Translations under genes and position numbers: made by a program
DNA from: Thelonectria olida
Taxonomy: Eukaryota > Ascomycota > Sordariomycetes > Hypocreales > Nectriaceae
Direction of reading: 5' to 3'
DNA: 64,000 nt
NCBI GenBank assembly: GCA_020736575.1
Contig: JAGPYM010000025.1
Location: forward strand, 310,001 to 374,000
Part shown: positions 22,980 through 33,843 of the stretch, piece by piece
Position numbering within the stretch: position 1 is the stretch's first letter
Layout: every line of letters begins with the position of its first letter
Notes under the pieces: generated by a model
Told to the model about the DNA's origin: nothing
Seen by the model: the letters and a program-made list of their open reading frames with translations, nothing else
The model's database searches: none

Positions 22980-24240
22980 ACTTACGGCAAAAGTCCTGGG
23001 GGTGAAACAGGAAGAGATTCAACTAATTCTCTGCTGCTCTCCTAGTGTTTCGTTACCCAAATTTTGATGAGAACACCGAAGCTATCAGTCGCACTGACTG
23101 ATCGCCCCGAAAACTGTTAGGGTGGGATAAATTCCGAAGGGTATGAGAGGGATACGCGTTATTTTCAGTGAGGCAAAGTGCAAATGTGTGATGATTAGGC
23201 AGCAATGCATCCCGATCATGATTGGAGAGCGTCGGCCAACAACATTTGGTCATGCCACCTTGTCGAGAATGCAGGAGGCTTGGGAGAACGGATGAGGGAA
23301 AGAAAGTACACATCAAAGAGGCATTAAATCCAATAACTGTTTGTTATACGACAAAAACATGTCCTGGGAGAGGATAGGTTGTGTGAGGAGTCGATCTTGA
23401 ATGCCTCAGACCCAAAATTAGATCCAAGGCACCATCTCTTCCACAGAGTAGATAAGATGATAGGGGGGGGGGCAGAGCATAAAACTCCTTTAAATTGGAC
23501 CTGGCTGCTTAAAGACGACTCATATTCGTACATCAGCTAGCAGAGATCTACAACAAGGTAGCAGACTCGATGCAAGAAGTTGGGTTCAAGCCAGGACCGA
23601 CATGAATCTTGACGAATACCTGAAGGTATATTTTTAATCCCGAATAAAGAAGGCCCTTTGTGCTTGGTTTACACATCGACCGCGACGAGCTCAATGCAAA
23701 CATGCGAACAACGCAGATATACCGGTATATTGCCATTTTAGTTGAGTTGTATACCAGACCCAAGAGTCGTCATTGCCTATATACCTCGACAACCGTCAGC
23801 ACGTACAAACTCAAGTCGATAACCAACTTAGCAAATAAAAACCTACCGCCTTCCTACTCAAGAAGATAATGAGACGGAAACACCTAATTATCCAAAGTCC
23901 CTAGGTAACAGATTACCAATATGTAATAGCGAAGTACTATCATATTATACAGACATGCAAGGGGCCATTAATAAACGCTACTGAAAGATAGGCTTGGGCA
24001 CCTGTAGATGGCATTCAAATAGCAACGACAGGCTGCCGTTATTACCACTCACCTTAAATGTACGCATAACTCCTATAATAAACATCTTGCAAATTTCGAC
24101 TACGTTCATTGTTTCCTAGTAATTGGACTACCCCTTTGCTGAATGCCAGCGGCTTCTTAAGATGTCGAAAGCCAATTACCGCCCGCTCAATCCTCCTCGT
24201 CGAGATCACTCGTCCGACCTATTGCAAACTATCACTTCAA
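22980..24240. other. Gene-free stretch with a G10 run
   Basis: Promoter of the second NLR and 3' flank of the hexose transporter. AT-rich from ~23.6 kb on. A run of ten G at 23463-23472 is the longest G tract noticed. No gene recognised. Confidence 0.5.
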
Positions 24241-26267
24241 TCAAACAACTTCCTGGGTAGTCTGCGCCCCTGGAGCAACAACCTTCAGGTTACCCTGCTC
24301 AATTTCCTTCTCAAGAGCGTCCAGTCTGCTAGTCTTCGTGTGAGCCTTCCAAGCAGGGATGCCAGAGTCGAACACGTCGTCCATTTCTTCGAGCGTGTAG
24401 CCCTTTGTCTCGTATGCAGTGAGGAACATGTGGATGAATGCTGCGGCGTTGACTATTGGACGTGGTCAGCAACTTGTGTCCTTGGGGAACCAAAAGGGAA
24501 GACGTACAAGCTCCAAAGAGGTAGTACATTTTATAGCTAGGTGGTGTCAGTAACTCAACTCATCATCGGTCGAGGTCCGTGTATTCTTACTTGATGTTCC
24601 AGACTACAGATCCCAAAGTCGTTAGCAATACATTCACATACAGACACGAATATCATTATCACTCACGCAGAGGAGGCACGGCAAAAGCCAAAACCATGTT
24701 CCAGAACCAATTCGTCGCCGTGCTCAACGACACAGCCTTGGCACGAATCTTTCCGGGATAAATCTCAGCAGGGTACGTCCAAGATGTTGGGCCCCAGGTC
24801 GTCGCAAACGTCGCCACGAAAAGGTACGAGCAGGATACGATGGCCGACGAGACGGGGCGGTTGTTGTTGACGATCCAGCTGATGTCTTTGTTATTGTCGG
24901 TTTGTGTTTCTTTGGTGTTGGGCTGGCCGTAGTATTGCTGGAGGGCGCCTTTACAAGGAGTCAGCGAGTGGACGAGAAAAGAGGTGATGTGAGGATGTTG
25001 GGGCTTACCAGAGATGAACAGCCATGTCATCAACATGAATGATCCCAACACCAATGAAGGTCGTCGACCCCATTTATCGAGGTATAGGATAGCAGGAAGG
25101 GTCAGCACAACATTGATGATGTACTGAATCGACGCAGTCAAAAGGGGAGAGGCAATCTGGGCACCCTCCATGATATACACAATGTAGTCTGCAACAATCA
25201 GCAAGTATTCCCCGAGCAGTCGATGCCCGAACGTGACTTACACATCATAATGTTCATGCCACAAAGCTGACTCCACATCTGAATGCTCATTCCAAGAGCC
25301 ACACGCTTCAACATACGCGGCTCGACTAACGCCTTGAAGCTATTCGCAGCCTCCTCGCGATCAAACTGCAAAGCATCCTCGATCTCTTGGTACTGTGCTA
25401 GCACTAACGGATGATTCACGTCACCGTTTCCGTGGAGCTTCGCCAGCGTCTGCAGGGCCTCCTCCCAACGGTCCTGGGTGGCCAGCCATCGAGGGCTGTA
25501 CGGGAAGAAGAAGAGGCCGCCGAAGAGGATAATGGCAGGGACCATCTGGACGCCCCAGGGGATTCGGAACGCAGCCGTGGGTTGGTTCTTGTCGTTGGGA
25601 CCTCCGCCGATGCCCTCTGCGGCGCCGTACTGGATGAAGTATTGGATGAGGATGCCCCAGGTGATGGCCCATTGTTGAAAACTATCAACGGTCAGAAAGC
25701 TATCCTTCTTCCTGATGTCAGACGGTGATCTCACCTGACGACTCGTCCTCGAATCTGCTTGGGTGCAATTTCAGACTACACAAGTCAGCACTCATCAACC
25801 CTCCTCAACCCCTCATCAAAGCCGCCTCACCTGATAAACCGGCACAACAGAACTAGCAATACCAACACAGAATCCCGCGATAACACGTCCGGTGCACAAC
25901 ATGCCAATGTTCTGCGCAGCAGCCTGGATGATGCTCCCAATCACCCACAGCACGCAGCTAATCTGCAGCGCCACCTTTCGCGAGAACCTGTCGGCGATGA
26001 AGGACGAAATCAGCGATCCGACGAGCGATCCCGCGGGCATGGACGCCGTGATGGCGCCCTGGCGGTAGGATTTCGGGTTGTCAAAGTATCGCTTGTATGC
26101 CTGGGTGCCCAGCACGCCCGACATGGACGAGATGTCGAAGCCAAACAGGCCGCCCCCTGAGAAGAAGCATTGTCAGTATGCCTAACTGTATATGTCGATG
26201 CTTGTGGATTGTACAGACCTATAGAGGCAAAGGCACAGATAAAGTAGACATTCGATGCCTGATACAT
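24241..26267 (-). CDS. MFS sugar porter, high-affinity hexose transporter type
   Basis: Nine exons: 26219-26267, 25831-26156, 25735-25775, 25242-25681, 25009-25188, 24667-24948, 24591-24603, 24508-24536, 24241-24452, total 523 aa. Two of the exons are only 13 and 29 bases long and are needed to rebuild helix 11-12 (LWNINYKMYYLFGAF). Sugar-porter marks: GGGLFGFDISSMSG after a short N terminus, DRFSRK loop, SEIAPKQIRGR, PYSPRWL, DKWGRRPSLVLG, TWGPTSWTYPAEIYP. The N-terminal pattern MYQASNVYF...GGGLFGFDISSMS is that of fungal high-affinity glucose transporters such as Neurospora HGT-1. Role: proton-coupled hexose uptake at the plasma membrane. A 2.2-kb gene-free region lies upstream. Confidence 0.88.
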
Positions 26268-28442
26268 CTTGACGATGGTTCAATCAAGCTTCAATTCGAT
26301 AGAGGTAAAGTATCCAAAGTCCCATGAGACCTTGCAGAATATGCAAAGAGGAATTCAGGCTTTCCGGCGTCACGGTGATACAGACGCGGTCCACCCCCAA
26401 GCATATGTAGCCCTCAGTCTCCCTTCCCTACATCCGCCCTACCTCATCTCAAAACCCCCTCCCCGTCAGTCACGAGACGCAAAAACATGCAAGAGTTACC
26501 CAATCTCAAGCTCCATGGGCTCAGAACCCCGGACGGACGGCACCCGGTGGACGGGCCGACTTGCAACATCGGATGTGTTGCATTATCGGGAAACGGCAGC
26601 TCCAGAACTTGCAGATCAGAAGGACAAATCAGTATACCGACAACGCGGTGCTGCACCGAATGACACGACGCAGTCTTGAACACAGAGCAGAGCAGAGAAG
26701 AAGGGGAAGTGATCATCTGCCAGACACCCGACAGAACCAATTCTGAGCTCCTCCGTCCGACAGCCGAGTTGACAGCTTCTTCTCCTTCCAAGTCAGGATA
26801 GCTCCAGGCAGAGACATTCCTCTGTTAGGCAATGAATGAGGGGAATACTTCTTCGTTGTTACAACTGCTGCCACAAGTGTCAGCCCACAAACAACATGCA
26901 ATTACAGGCAATAGGGTTAAATACGAAAAGGGAGTGAGAGTATCACCCTGCTCTGACTCCTATTGCTACTGTTGTATGTGACTGAGATGCCGGTTCGACC
27001 CTGTCTTCTTGGTCCCCCGCAAGATCGGTGTCACACGGGAACCAGAAGCATCATCCCTGTACTTGAACCTGTTGCCGGGAGGTAGCAATTATCATTTCCT
27101 TCTGTTGATATAATGCTGCAACACGCAGTTGTCGGTAGGTAGTTATTACACCGTCAATTGCGGTAGTTGAGCTGTTCAAGCCAGTGAATTCGATATCAAT
27201 ACCAAGAAGAGGCAAATCCCAGGTACCAAGAACAAACACGTTATGCTGAGATCAACCAATGCCTAGCACACAAGGAAACAACTTCTCTCTTCTCTCCTCC
27301 AAAATCTGCCTCATCATCCCCCTCCTCCCCCAAAAAGTAGCGCCGAGCAATGCTCCGTTCCCCCCCTGCCACCACCCATCGAATTCGCCAGGTCCTCCCC
27401 CGATTCTCCAACCACAAAGCTTCCATTTTACCCCGGCCTTGCATTCGAAGGATCGGATCATCCCCTCCAAGTAACCTTATGCCCTCTAATTTGTGGGATT
27501 GGCAGGGTCTCTTCTCTTGGCTGGCCCTCTCGGCATTCACTTCCCCGAGAGCGACGCTCGTGACCGCAGACGGCCGACAAGTCTTGAGTCAAGCGAGAAG
27601 ACAAATCATGTGCGGTGCAACGTTACCCCATCACATCATTCCAATTGGACTGACACTTGGTGTTCAATCTGAATCGTTAGGTAACCCTGCAAGACGAAAC
27701 CCGCCGATCGACACACGTGATAATTTCAAACCTCCCAGGTCCAACTCGGTAGAGCAAATGAATCCTCGGCAAGTGGCATTGTCTATTATGCCCCTGCTTC
27801 ACTGCCGTCGCCAAGCTCCGGTGACCTGATCAACATGTAAACCCCGGCCAGGCGACCCAAACTCTTCCCTCTCCACAACCCTGCGTCAAGCAGAGAAAAG
27901 CAGTGAGGAAAAGGTGTGGCCAGGCCACTCGCCATCCCCTCCAAGTCATGAACTGACAACCTCAGCGGTGAAATGATCAAACCATGGTTGACCAAGACCC
28001 GTGAGGAGGAAGCGAATAGAAGCCTGCAAACAAAGTCAGCATACCCGACGCCAGTTCGACGTCGTCTCACGTCGTGGGCACAAAGCCAAGTCGTCACTGC
28101 GAGCGTTAGTAGCTCCGGAAACAAAGAAATGTTGAATTGTAAGCCACTGGGCATGTGGATCATGATCCCTGATAGATGCCGGTGCAAACGATGCAAAGAG
28201 TAACGGCGTAGATGAAGCCCCCCATGCCTAAACCCAGCTCAACCGTCGTCGTCGCGTAAGTGTACACCTTTCTCATCCGACCCCAGTAAGAAATTAACAC
28301 AAAAAAATGGTACTCCTTCGTCAAATGCACGTCTCCTCGCGGGTATCGATTCCTCGTTTGTCTAAAGCAATTGTATGTCGTCCAAGTCTCAATGTTCGAG
28401 CGTGGTTCGCAACCATGACCGTCATGATATGTTGGAGGCTCT
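26268..28442. other. Long gene-free stretch upstream of hexose transporter
   Basis: 2.2 kb without a convincing gene. It contains C-rich tracts at ~27290-27420 (for example CCCCCTCC and TTCCCCCCCTGCC types). Open frames here lack family features. It may hold the transporter's extended promoter or an unannotated RNA; neither is shown. Confidence 0.45.
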
Positions 28443-30631
28443 TCAATCGTTGCACGGTCCGATCTGTTTTTCGTGAACATGTCTGAGATAGTCCCGTTGC
28501 CGTCGGAAGGACGAGTAGTCGCCCTTAAGAATCACATCGAGGATGCCTCCCTTCTTCGGTTCTTTTCTCACAGCGTCCATGCGCTGTCGTAGCATCGAGT
28601 ACGCATCATCGAACCGGTCCAAGATGGCAGTCGTGTTCGACGAACCACCTGAGATGTCGTTCGCTGGGTTGTTCGGGTCGATGATCGACAGTCGATCAGT
28701 GTTCTTGTACGCGAAGCTCGACACATCGCTCTGAGTGCCATTGGTTAGTGACAATGTATTGCGCTGTACGGAATGCTTGCTTACCTTTCGAATGTAGCCT
28801 GCTGGTCTGTTAAGGGAAATGGCGTTTACCTCGTAGTCAAACCCACGACCATATAGGGCAAAAAACTCCATGAGCATTTCACCAAGATGATGCTCGGGAA
28901 TGAGACTCTTGCTTTGGACCTGGGGCATGAGCTGCAACATGCTGACCACCAGGCAAATAACCGAAAAGCCGCCAATGCCGCCGTTGACTGGCTCGTTGAG
29001 ACCGCGCATGAGCAAAAAGTGCTTGATCACCGTCACGAGGATCGGCATGGCAGGATATAGCTCCTTCCACCGCAAAAACGTGTCAATGGCATCAACTCCT
29101 CCCAAGTTCTCAAACGAAATGTCGACTTTCAAGCCGGTGAGCTTGTCGACATACTTGACCAAAGGGATTCTTGCGTGGGCGATGACCTGGATCGAGCTCG
29201 CTTCCGCCACGTGCTGGGTTACGAGAAACTTCTGAAACTTGTACAGCCAGCTCTTTGCGCTCAGATATGTCGGGGGCCCTCCTCTCATATAGCTCGCCGA
29301 GCAAACAACCAAATCCATGTCGGCAGTAGGGAGGTACAATCCCGACATAAATGAGCCAAAGGGGTGAACGGAAGCGCTCGCAAAGTTCCTTCCATCGCGT
29401 CTCATCGCTTTCTTGAGGTTTTCTACCAGACTGTCACGAATACGCTGCTCGAAGTCGCGTGGCCGAACGTAGTGGTAAAAGTCCATAACCTCTTTGTGAA
29501 GACTGGCAGCAATGTTAAGTCACTTGTTGGTGCGTCATTTTTACGTCAGAAGACTTACCGAAATGCCATATCAGAAGTCGCAGAGTGGTCAACTGTCGCC
29601 CAAGGGCACGGCTCCTCGTTCGCCTTCTGCATCCAGCTGGCAACCAGCATGCCCTTGGCCGGCTTCATGCTGGGCTTCTTCTGTATTTCGTAGTCGGGCG
29701 GCTTAATAACGTCGTCGGCTGTGCGTTTGCGAGATCCCAGGGGGCCACTTCGATCTGGTTTGGGAGGTAGACTGCTGGGACCAGGAGGTAATGCGTTCGA
29801 AGTTCGTGGACCGGTCGGCGCGTCGGGAGGCGGGGGAGGTGGGAGTTCCTTTGGTGGTGGCGGCGGTGCCTCGTCGGGGCTGTTTTCACTTTCTTCCTCA
29901 TCGTCACTCAGAAATGATATAAAGTCTTCGGCTTCGGTTGCGGTGGCTGGCTTGGCTTCCTCCAATCGCGCCTTGCGAATGAGCTTGACAACATCTTTCT
30001 TCTTGCGCTGGCTCTCATCAGGGCACGGCAGGGCCGTATATGGGTCGGGATTAGACCACTTGGGCGCCGAATCTGCCGCGACGTCGCCGGCATCCATGCG
30101 CGCTCGCTTCTTTGAAGGCCCCTCGGTATCTGACTTTTCCGAGGACGACGAGATGTCCATAGCAAGCTCGTCATCGTCAGAAAGCTCCTCCACGTCACGG
30201 TACTTGTTGCTCGCGTCAAGGTCGCCAACACGTTCCTCGGGGAGATTGGACGTTGCTCCCGATATCAGAGCTCGCTCTGAAGGGTGCGGTGGTGGCTGCC
30301 ACCTAGGCTTTCCATTTCCTCGACCCCGAGGACGCCCATCTCTGCGTCCAGGTCGTCCAGCTCCCCGATAACTGTCTCCAGTAAACTCGCTTATTCCAGC
30401 GGGTTTCTCGACACGAAAAGTAAAGTCGCCACGAGGCACTTGAGGACGATAAGAATCTGGGTTTCGAGGCTGGTCATAATAGGGCGGGCGATCGGGTCTT
30501 CGATCGTTCGGACGCCAGGAATCGGGCTCTTGATGGCGATTTCGGGGCGGTGACGGGGGCCGATAAGAGCGTTTTTCATTGCGACCGCCGCGAGGTTCGG
30601 GTCGCTTCTTGTTTGGTTTGTTTCGCACCAT
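28443..30631 (-). CDS. TRF4/5-type non-canonical poly(A) polymerase
   Basis: Three exons: 29559-30631, 28785-29502, 28443-28730, 692 aa. The N-terminal ~330 residues are disordered, Arg/Pro/Ser-rich with acidic patches and poly-Pro. The catalytic core follows: VMDFYHYVRPRDFEQRIR, nucleotidyltransferase GSFMSGLYLPTADMDLVV with GS at ~407 and catalytic Asp at ~419 and 421, third Asp in LKVDISFEN at ~485, and the PAP-associated domain ending IIDPNNPANDISGGSSN. Nuclear TRF4 works with Air and Mtr4 proteins (TRAMP), adding short oligo(A) tails to aberrant RNAs for exosome decay. The last intron (28731-28784) is 54 bases, a multiple of three with no stop, so retention would still give a full protein. 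Confidence 0.9.
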
Positions 30632-31066
30632 TTTTTGTAAACCTTTGTAGCCGCTTCTTTGTGGTTAAGATGCAGCTGCAGTGCAGTTCGCAGGGTTCCA
30701 AGTTGTGTGGAAGGTCGTTGTCGCAAGGCATGCAAGAAAAATTAAGTGGCAATCGCGACACAAAGAAATCGCGCTAGTCGGCTTTTTCTTCGTGTAAATT
30801 GATGACGCGCTGTGGCTGGCTTAGTCAGCGCCGATCCACTGCCCTACCCTACACAATCTTCTGTAGAATTCAGGGCGACTGTTATCAGTAGAGTGAAACC
30901 ACAAGCGGTTATTCTCGCAAATTAGAGTTATAAATGAAGAAAAGTTTGAAACGCGTTGGTAGTGAATGAAAATAAGTGCCTATCTTCATTTTGAGCGAGC
31001 CGCGTCCGTTCAGATTGCCCAAAGAATTGTCCAATTGCCTTAGGTGTAACACTCCAGGTTATTGCC
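30632..31066. other. Gene-free stretch
   Basis: Promoter side of the TRF4-type gene and 3' flank of the Rid gene. Nothing recognised. Confidence 0.5.
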
Positions 31067-31568
31067 TCACTTGGCCTTTGTCGCTCCCTCAGGATCATGC
31101 GCAGAAACTTCTATCTCAACATTCATCCCATCGGCACCCAGCTTGGCGACCCCAATCTCGGTCCAAAGCGGCTGGTGATCCGGCATCCATTTCTTGAAGT
31201 TCTCTGCCATCATACCCGAGATCGCATCTGAAAGCCCGATATGGTACGAATTTACCCGGAAAACCTGCGACCATCCCTTTCCGCCGGCCGCCTTCAGCGC
31301 GGCGTCGACGTTGACGAAAGCCTGGTCGATCTCCTCTTTGATGTCCTTGGGGAAGGTATCGACGAGGGAAACGGGGCCTTCTTTAGGGAACTTCCAGCCT
31401 CCTGAAGCAAGAAGTCAATTGTGCTGCTGGGACGGCGGCTGTATAGATGAACGTACCTTGTCCGGAGCATTCAATTCTATCACCGACTCGGACAGCTTGG
31501 CTGTATCCGAAATTCTCGCTTGCCCATTCGCCAGCGCGAGAGTAGTTGTAGAACTTGAGGTGAGACAT
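31067..31568 (-). CDS. Rid family protein (YjgF/YER057c/UK114)
   Basis: Two exons, 31457-31568 and 31067-31401, 148 aa, intron GTACGT...CTTCAG. The fold is recognisable from GYSQAVRVGDRIECSGQGGW, EEIDQAFVNVDAALKAAGG, FRVNSYHIG and the final strand NVEIEVSAHDP. RidA itself deaminates reactive enamine/imine intermediates and needs an Arg in the PARSCVEV-like stretch before that strand. Here the matching stretch reads QPLWTEIGV, so the catalytic Arg appears absent. That points to one of the Rid subgroups without classical deaminase activity. Role unknown. A TATATAAG element lies ~100 bases upstream. Confidence 0.85.
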
Positions 31569-31669
31569 GGCGTTGATTCGAGTTGAGGGAGCAGAGATAT
31601 AAGCAGTCGGTGTTTCTTGATGGGGGTGTTTTGCTGATGCCCCGTCTTTCAAGTTGGCAACTCCAGCAA

Positions 31670-31677
31670 CTTATATA
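31670..31677 (-). promoter_or_regulatory. TATA-like element of the Rid gene
   Basis: Minus-strand TATATAAG about 100 bases upstream of the Rid ATG at 31568, a usual distance for a fungal TATA box including a short leader. Confidence 0.45.
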
Positions 31678-32398
31678 TGAATGCCGCATGACCCCTCGTG
31701 ATTCAAAACGCAACTGCTCTGACGGGGTCAATCTCGTGCCGGGACGGTATTCCACCGTCAGCGGCGCAACTCTATTGTCGGGATGAGTAATATGTGATGC
31801 CGCCTCGACAACCTTCCCCGTGCATACAATATGTAAATCCACAATCAGCGCCAAGACGGCACAACTATTGCTTCCATCTTACAAATCCATTCACTTATAA
31901 GGTGGATCGAGTTGAAAATCATTGTTGTCGAACTGATAGTCCACTGGCAACTTGCCTTGGCCAAGAGGCGGTGCGGCTCTTCCTATTGGTCCGCTCGCCA
32001 AACCAATTAAAGGGAACATCCCATGTTGGAACAAATCAAAAACACGCCGTACAGTACAGTAGATAATTTTAATAATAGTACCCAAGGCAGAATGAATTTT
32101 TCAGAAAATGTAAGTCAATTTGTTTACTCCTGAATGTGCCTCGGATAGTTACTACCTAACCACCTACCTTGGGCACATTAACGGATGCAGTCGAGTATGG
32201 ACGACTTCAAACTACGTAGGTACAAATATCGCAACTTTTCATATGCACGATTAAATATTGATATAGATGAGGTTACTATATGAAATGGTCCAATTGGCAC
32301 CCAGTAGGCCCACGTCGAATGGCAAAAGAATGGCGCCGCTGGCACTATCTTGACTACTCCGTACAAGCCCTCCGAACAACCCCTGTTACTATCCCATA
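31678..32398. other. Gene-free stretch
   Basis: Between the Rid promoter and the 3' end of the secreted-protein gene. Nothing recognised. Confidence 0.5.
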
Positions 32399-33097
32399 TT
32401 ACACCTCAGATGGTGCTTTCCACGTGGGTGGCATCTGTCCGCCTTCATCCGGTCCGGGAATGATCACCTCTCTCTTCAACATCTCGGCCTCGTAGCAGGT
32501 ATCGAAACAATCCATATCATACCAGTTCCAACTGAGGACGTCGTTAGTTCGCGGAGGAGCCCGTCTCCACATCTCGCAGAAGAAGTTGGGGTCGTGGGCG
32601 AAGAAGACACAGCCTGGAGTTTCATGACAGGTTCGGGCGCACTGGTTCAGCGTCGACATTCCGATGGTGAATCCAATGTAGGTGGTCCAGTCGGTGGCCC
32701 GGTTGTAGCCAACTCCGCCGCAAACCTTTCCTTTAGGGAACGGGTTCTTAAGTCTCTCGTGCCACTCGCAAGCGTTCGGGGTTGGCTGAGGCGTGGCCGA
32801 GGGCGTGGTTGGCGTTCCATCAGGCGTGGTAGCAGGTGTGGTAGCGGGTGTGGTGGCAGGCGTCGTGGCAGGCGTCGTGACGGGCGTGGCAGTAGGTGTC
32901 ACTTCAGGCGTCGTCGAGGAGGAGACTTGGGGTGTGGTGTGGGACCCCGGAGTGGTAGCAGGCGTAACCGTGCTCGACGCAGTTGGAGTAGTTGACAACT
33001 CGCTGCTGGTGCTTGACGAGATCTTGCACGGCCCGGCCTGGACGCTGACTGCATTGAGGCCGACAATGACAGCAAAGAGAAACTTGGAGGTGACCAT
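32399..33097 (-). CDS. Secreted Thr/Pro-rich protein with PAN/Apple-like domain
   Basis: Single exon, 232 aa. The N terminus MVTSKFLFAVIVGLNAVSVQA is a good signal peptide. It is followed by ~85 residues dominated by Thr, Pro, Ser and Ala, including consecutive ATTP units, a likely O-glycosylated stalk. The C-terminal ~120 residues contain about nine Cys, with TLNQCARTCHETPGCVFFA closely resembling the core of PAN/Apple domains, which bind carbohydrate or protein. A cell-wall or extracellular adhesion role is plausible but not shown. No GPI signal is seen: the C terminus is hydrophilic (MPPTWKAPSEV). Confidence 0.75.
   Translation of the reverse strand: MVTSKFLFAVIVGLNAVSVQAGPCKISSSTSSELSTTPTASSTVTPATTPGSHTTPQVSSSTTPEVTPTATPVTTPATTPATTPATTPATTPDGTPTTPSATPQPTPNACEWHERLKNPFPKGKVCGGVGYNRATDWTTYIGFTIGMSTLNQCARTCHETPGCVFFAHDPNFFCEMWRRAPPRTNDVLSWNWYDMDCFDTCYEAEMLKREVIIPGPDEGGQMPPTWKAPSEV
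32823..32894. repeat. 12-bp tandem repeat inside coding sequence
   Basis: Six tandem 12-base units of the type GGCGTGGTAGCA with substitutions, encoding Ala-Thr-Thr-Pro-type units of the stalk of the secreted protein. Such in-frame repeats often vary in copy number between strains. Confidence 0.8.
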
Positions 33098-33843
33098 GGT
33101 AAAGGAGTGACGGTACCCAAAGGGCGATAATAAGGAATGACTTGTATCAGAGTCTATAAAACATGCTCTTGGCTCCGGGAACCCAACGGTGTATTTATCC
33201 AGATCCAACGCAATCTACGAGCTAGCAACAACGGTTCATGCCTCATTTTACTTCAACAAGCTTGTGTTCCTCCTAGCCACTAACAGTCTAACACTCGAAA
33301 CGGGTGCACGCCAATCAACGCCGGTGCAGGCTTGCGCCCACCCAAGGTGGTGGTAATGAAACACAAGTCTAACTTGCATAGGGCTTACCGCGGGGGACAA
33401 ACCTCAGCTCTGCCCTCGGCGCATCTTATCGAATGCAGAGAGAGTGCGTGTGGCGCTTTGGCATTCGTAGTTGATTCGATGTTTGTGTCTTATAGTCGCC
33501 CGGTGGCTTACTCTTATTAAGTCTCTAGTTTAGGCACTATCTGTTGCGTCGGCCCCTTACGATCTCGAGTTGTGGCTTTCACCGAAGTTGCTTCTGCCCC
33601 TGTGTTGCCTGCTAGGATTGCCCTTCATTTCTGTGTCCATGTTTCATCTGGCATGGAGTGAACTGGTTGATATTTGTGCGTGCGGCTTCCATTGTCGGAA
33701 CGCACCACAATGGGTGACGATACACTGCTTGATACGAATCGTCGGGGTACTTGATACACATGGCAGAGGTTGACAAAAAAAACATGATGCTTTTTATACC
33801 AAAATGTGCATCAATAACTCGACACCTTTGGCCCCATCTAACT
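33098..33843. other. Gene-free stretch
   Basis: Promoter of the secreted-protein gene and 3' flank of the next minus-strand gene. Nothing recognised. Confidence 0.5.

Noticed and set aside
23463..23472. G10 run as a possible quadruplex or regulatory site
   Set aside because: A single uninterrupted run with no further G-tracts nearby; more likely a plain homopolymer.
26269..28202. Several open frames in the long region upstream of the hexose transporter
   Set aside because: Compositional products of C-rich or AT-rich DNA with no motif and no believable start context.
29721..30371. Long plus-strand frame of 216 codons
   Set aside because: Antisense shadow of the disordered Arg/Pro region of the TRF4-type gene.
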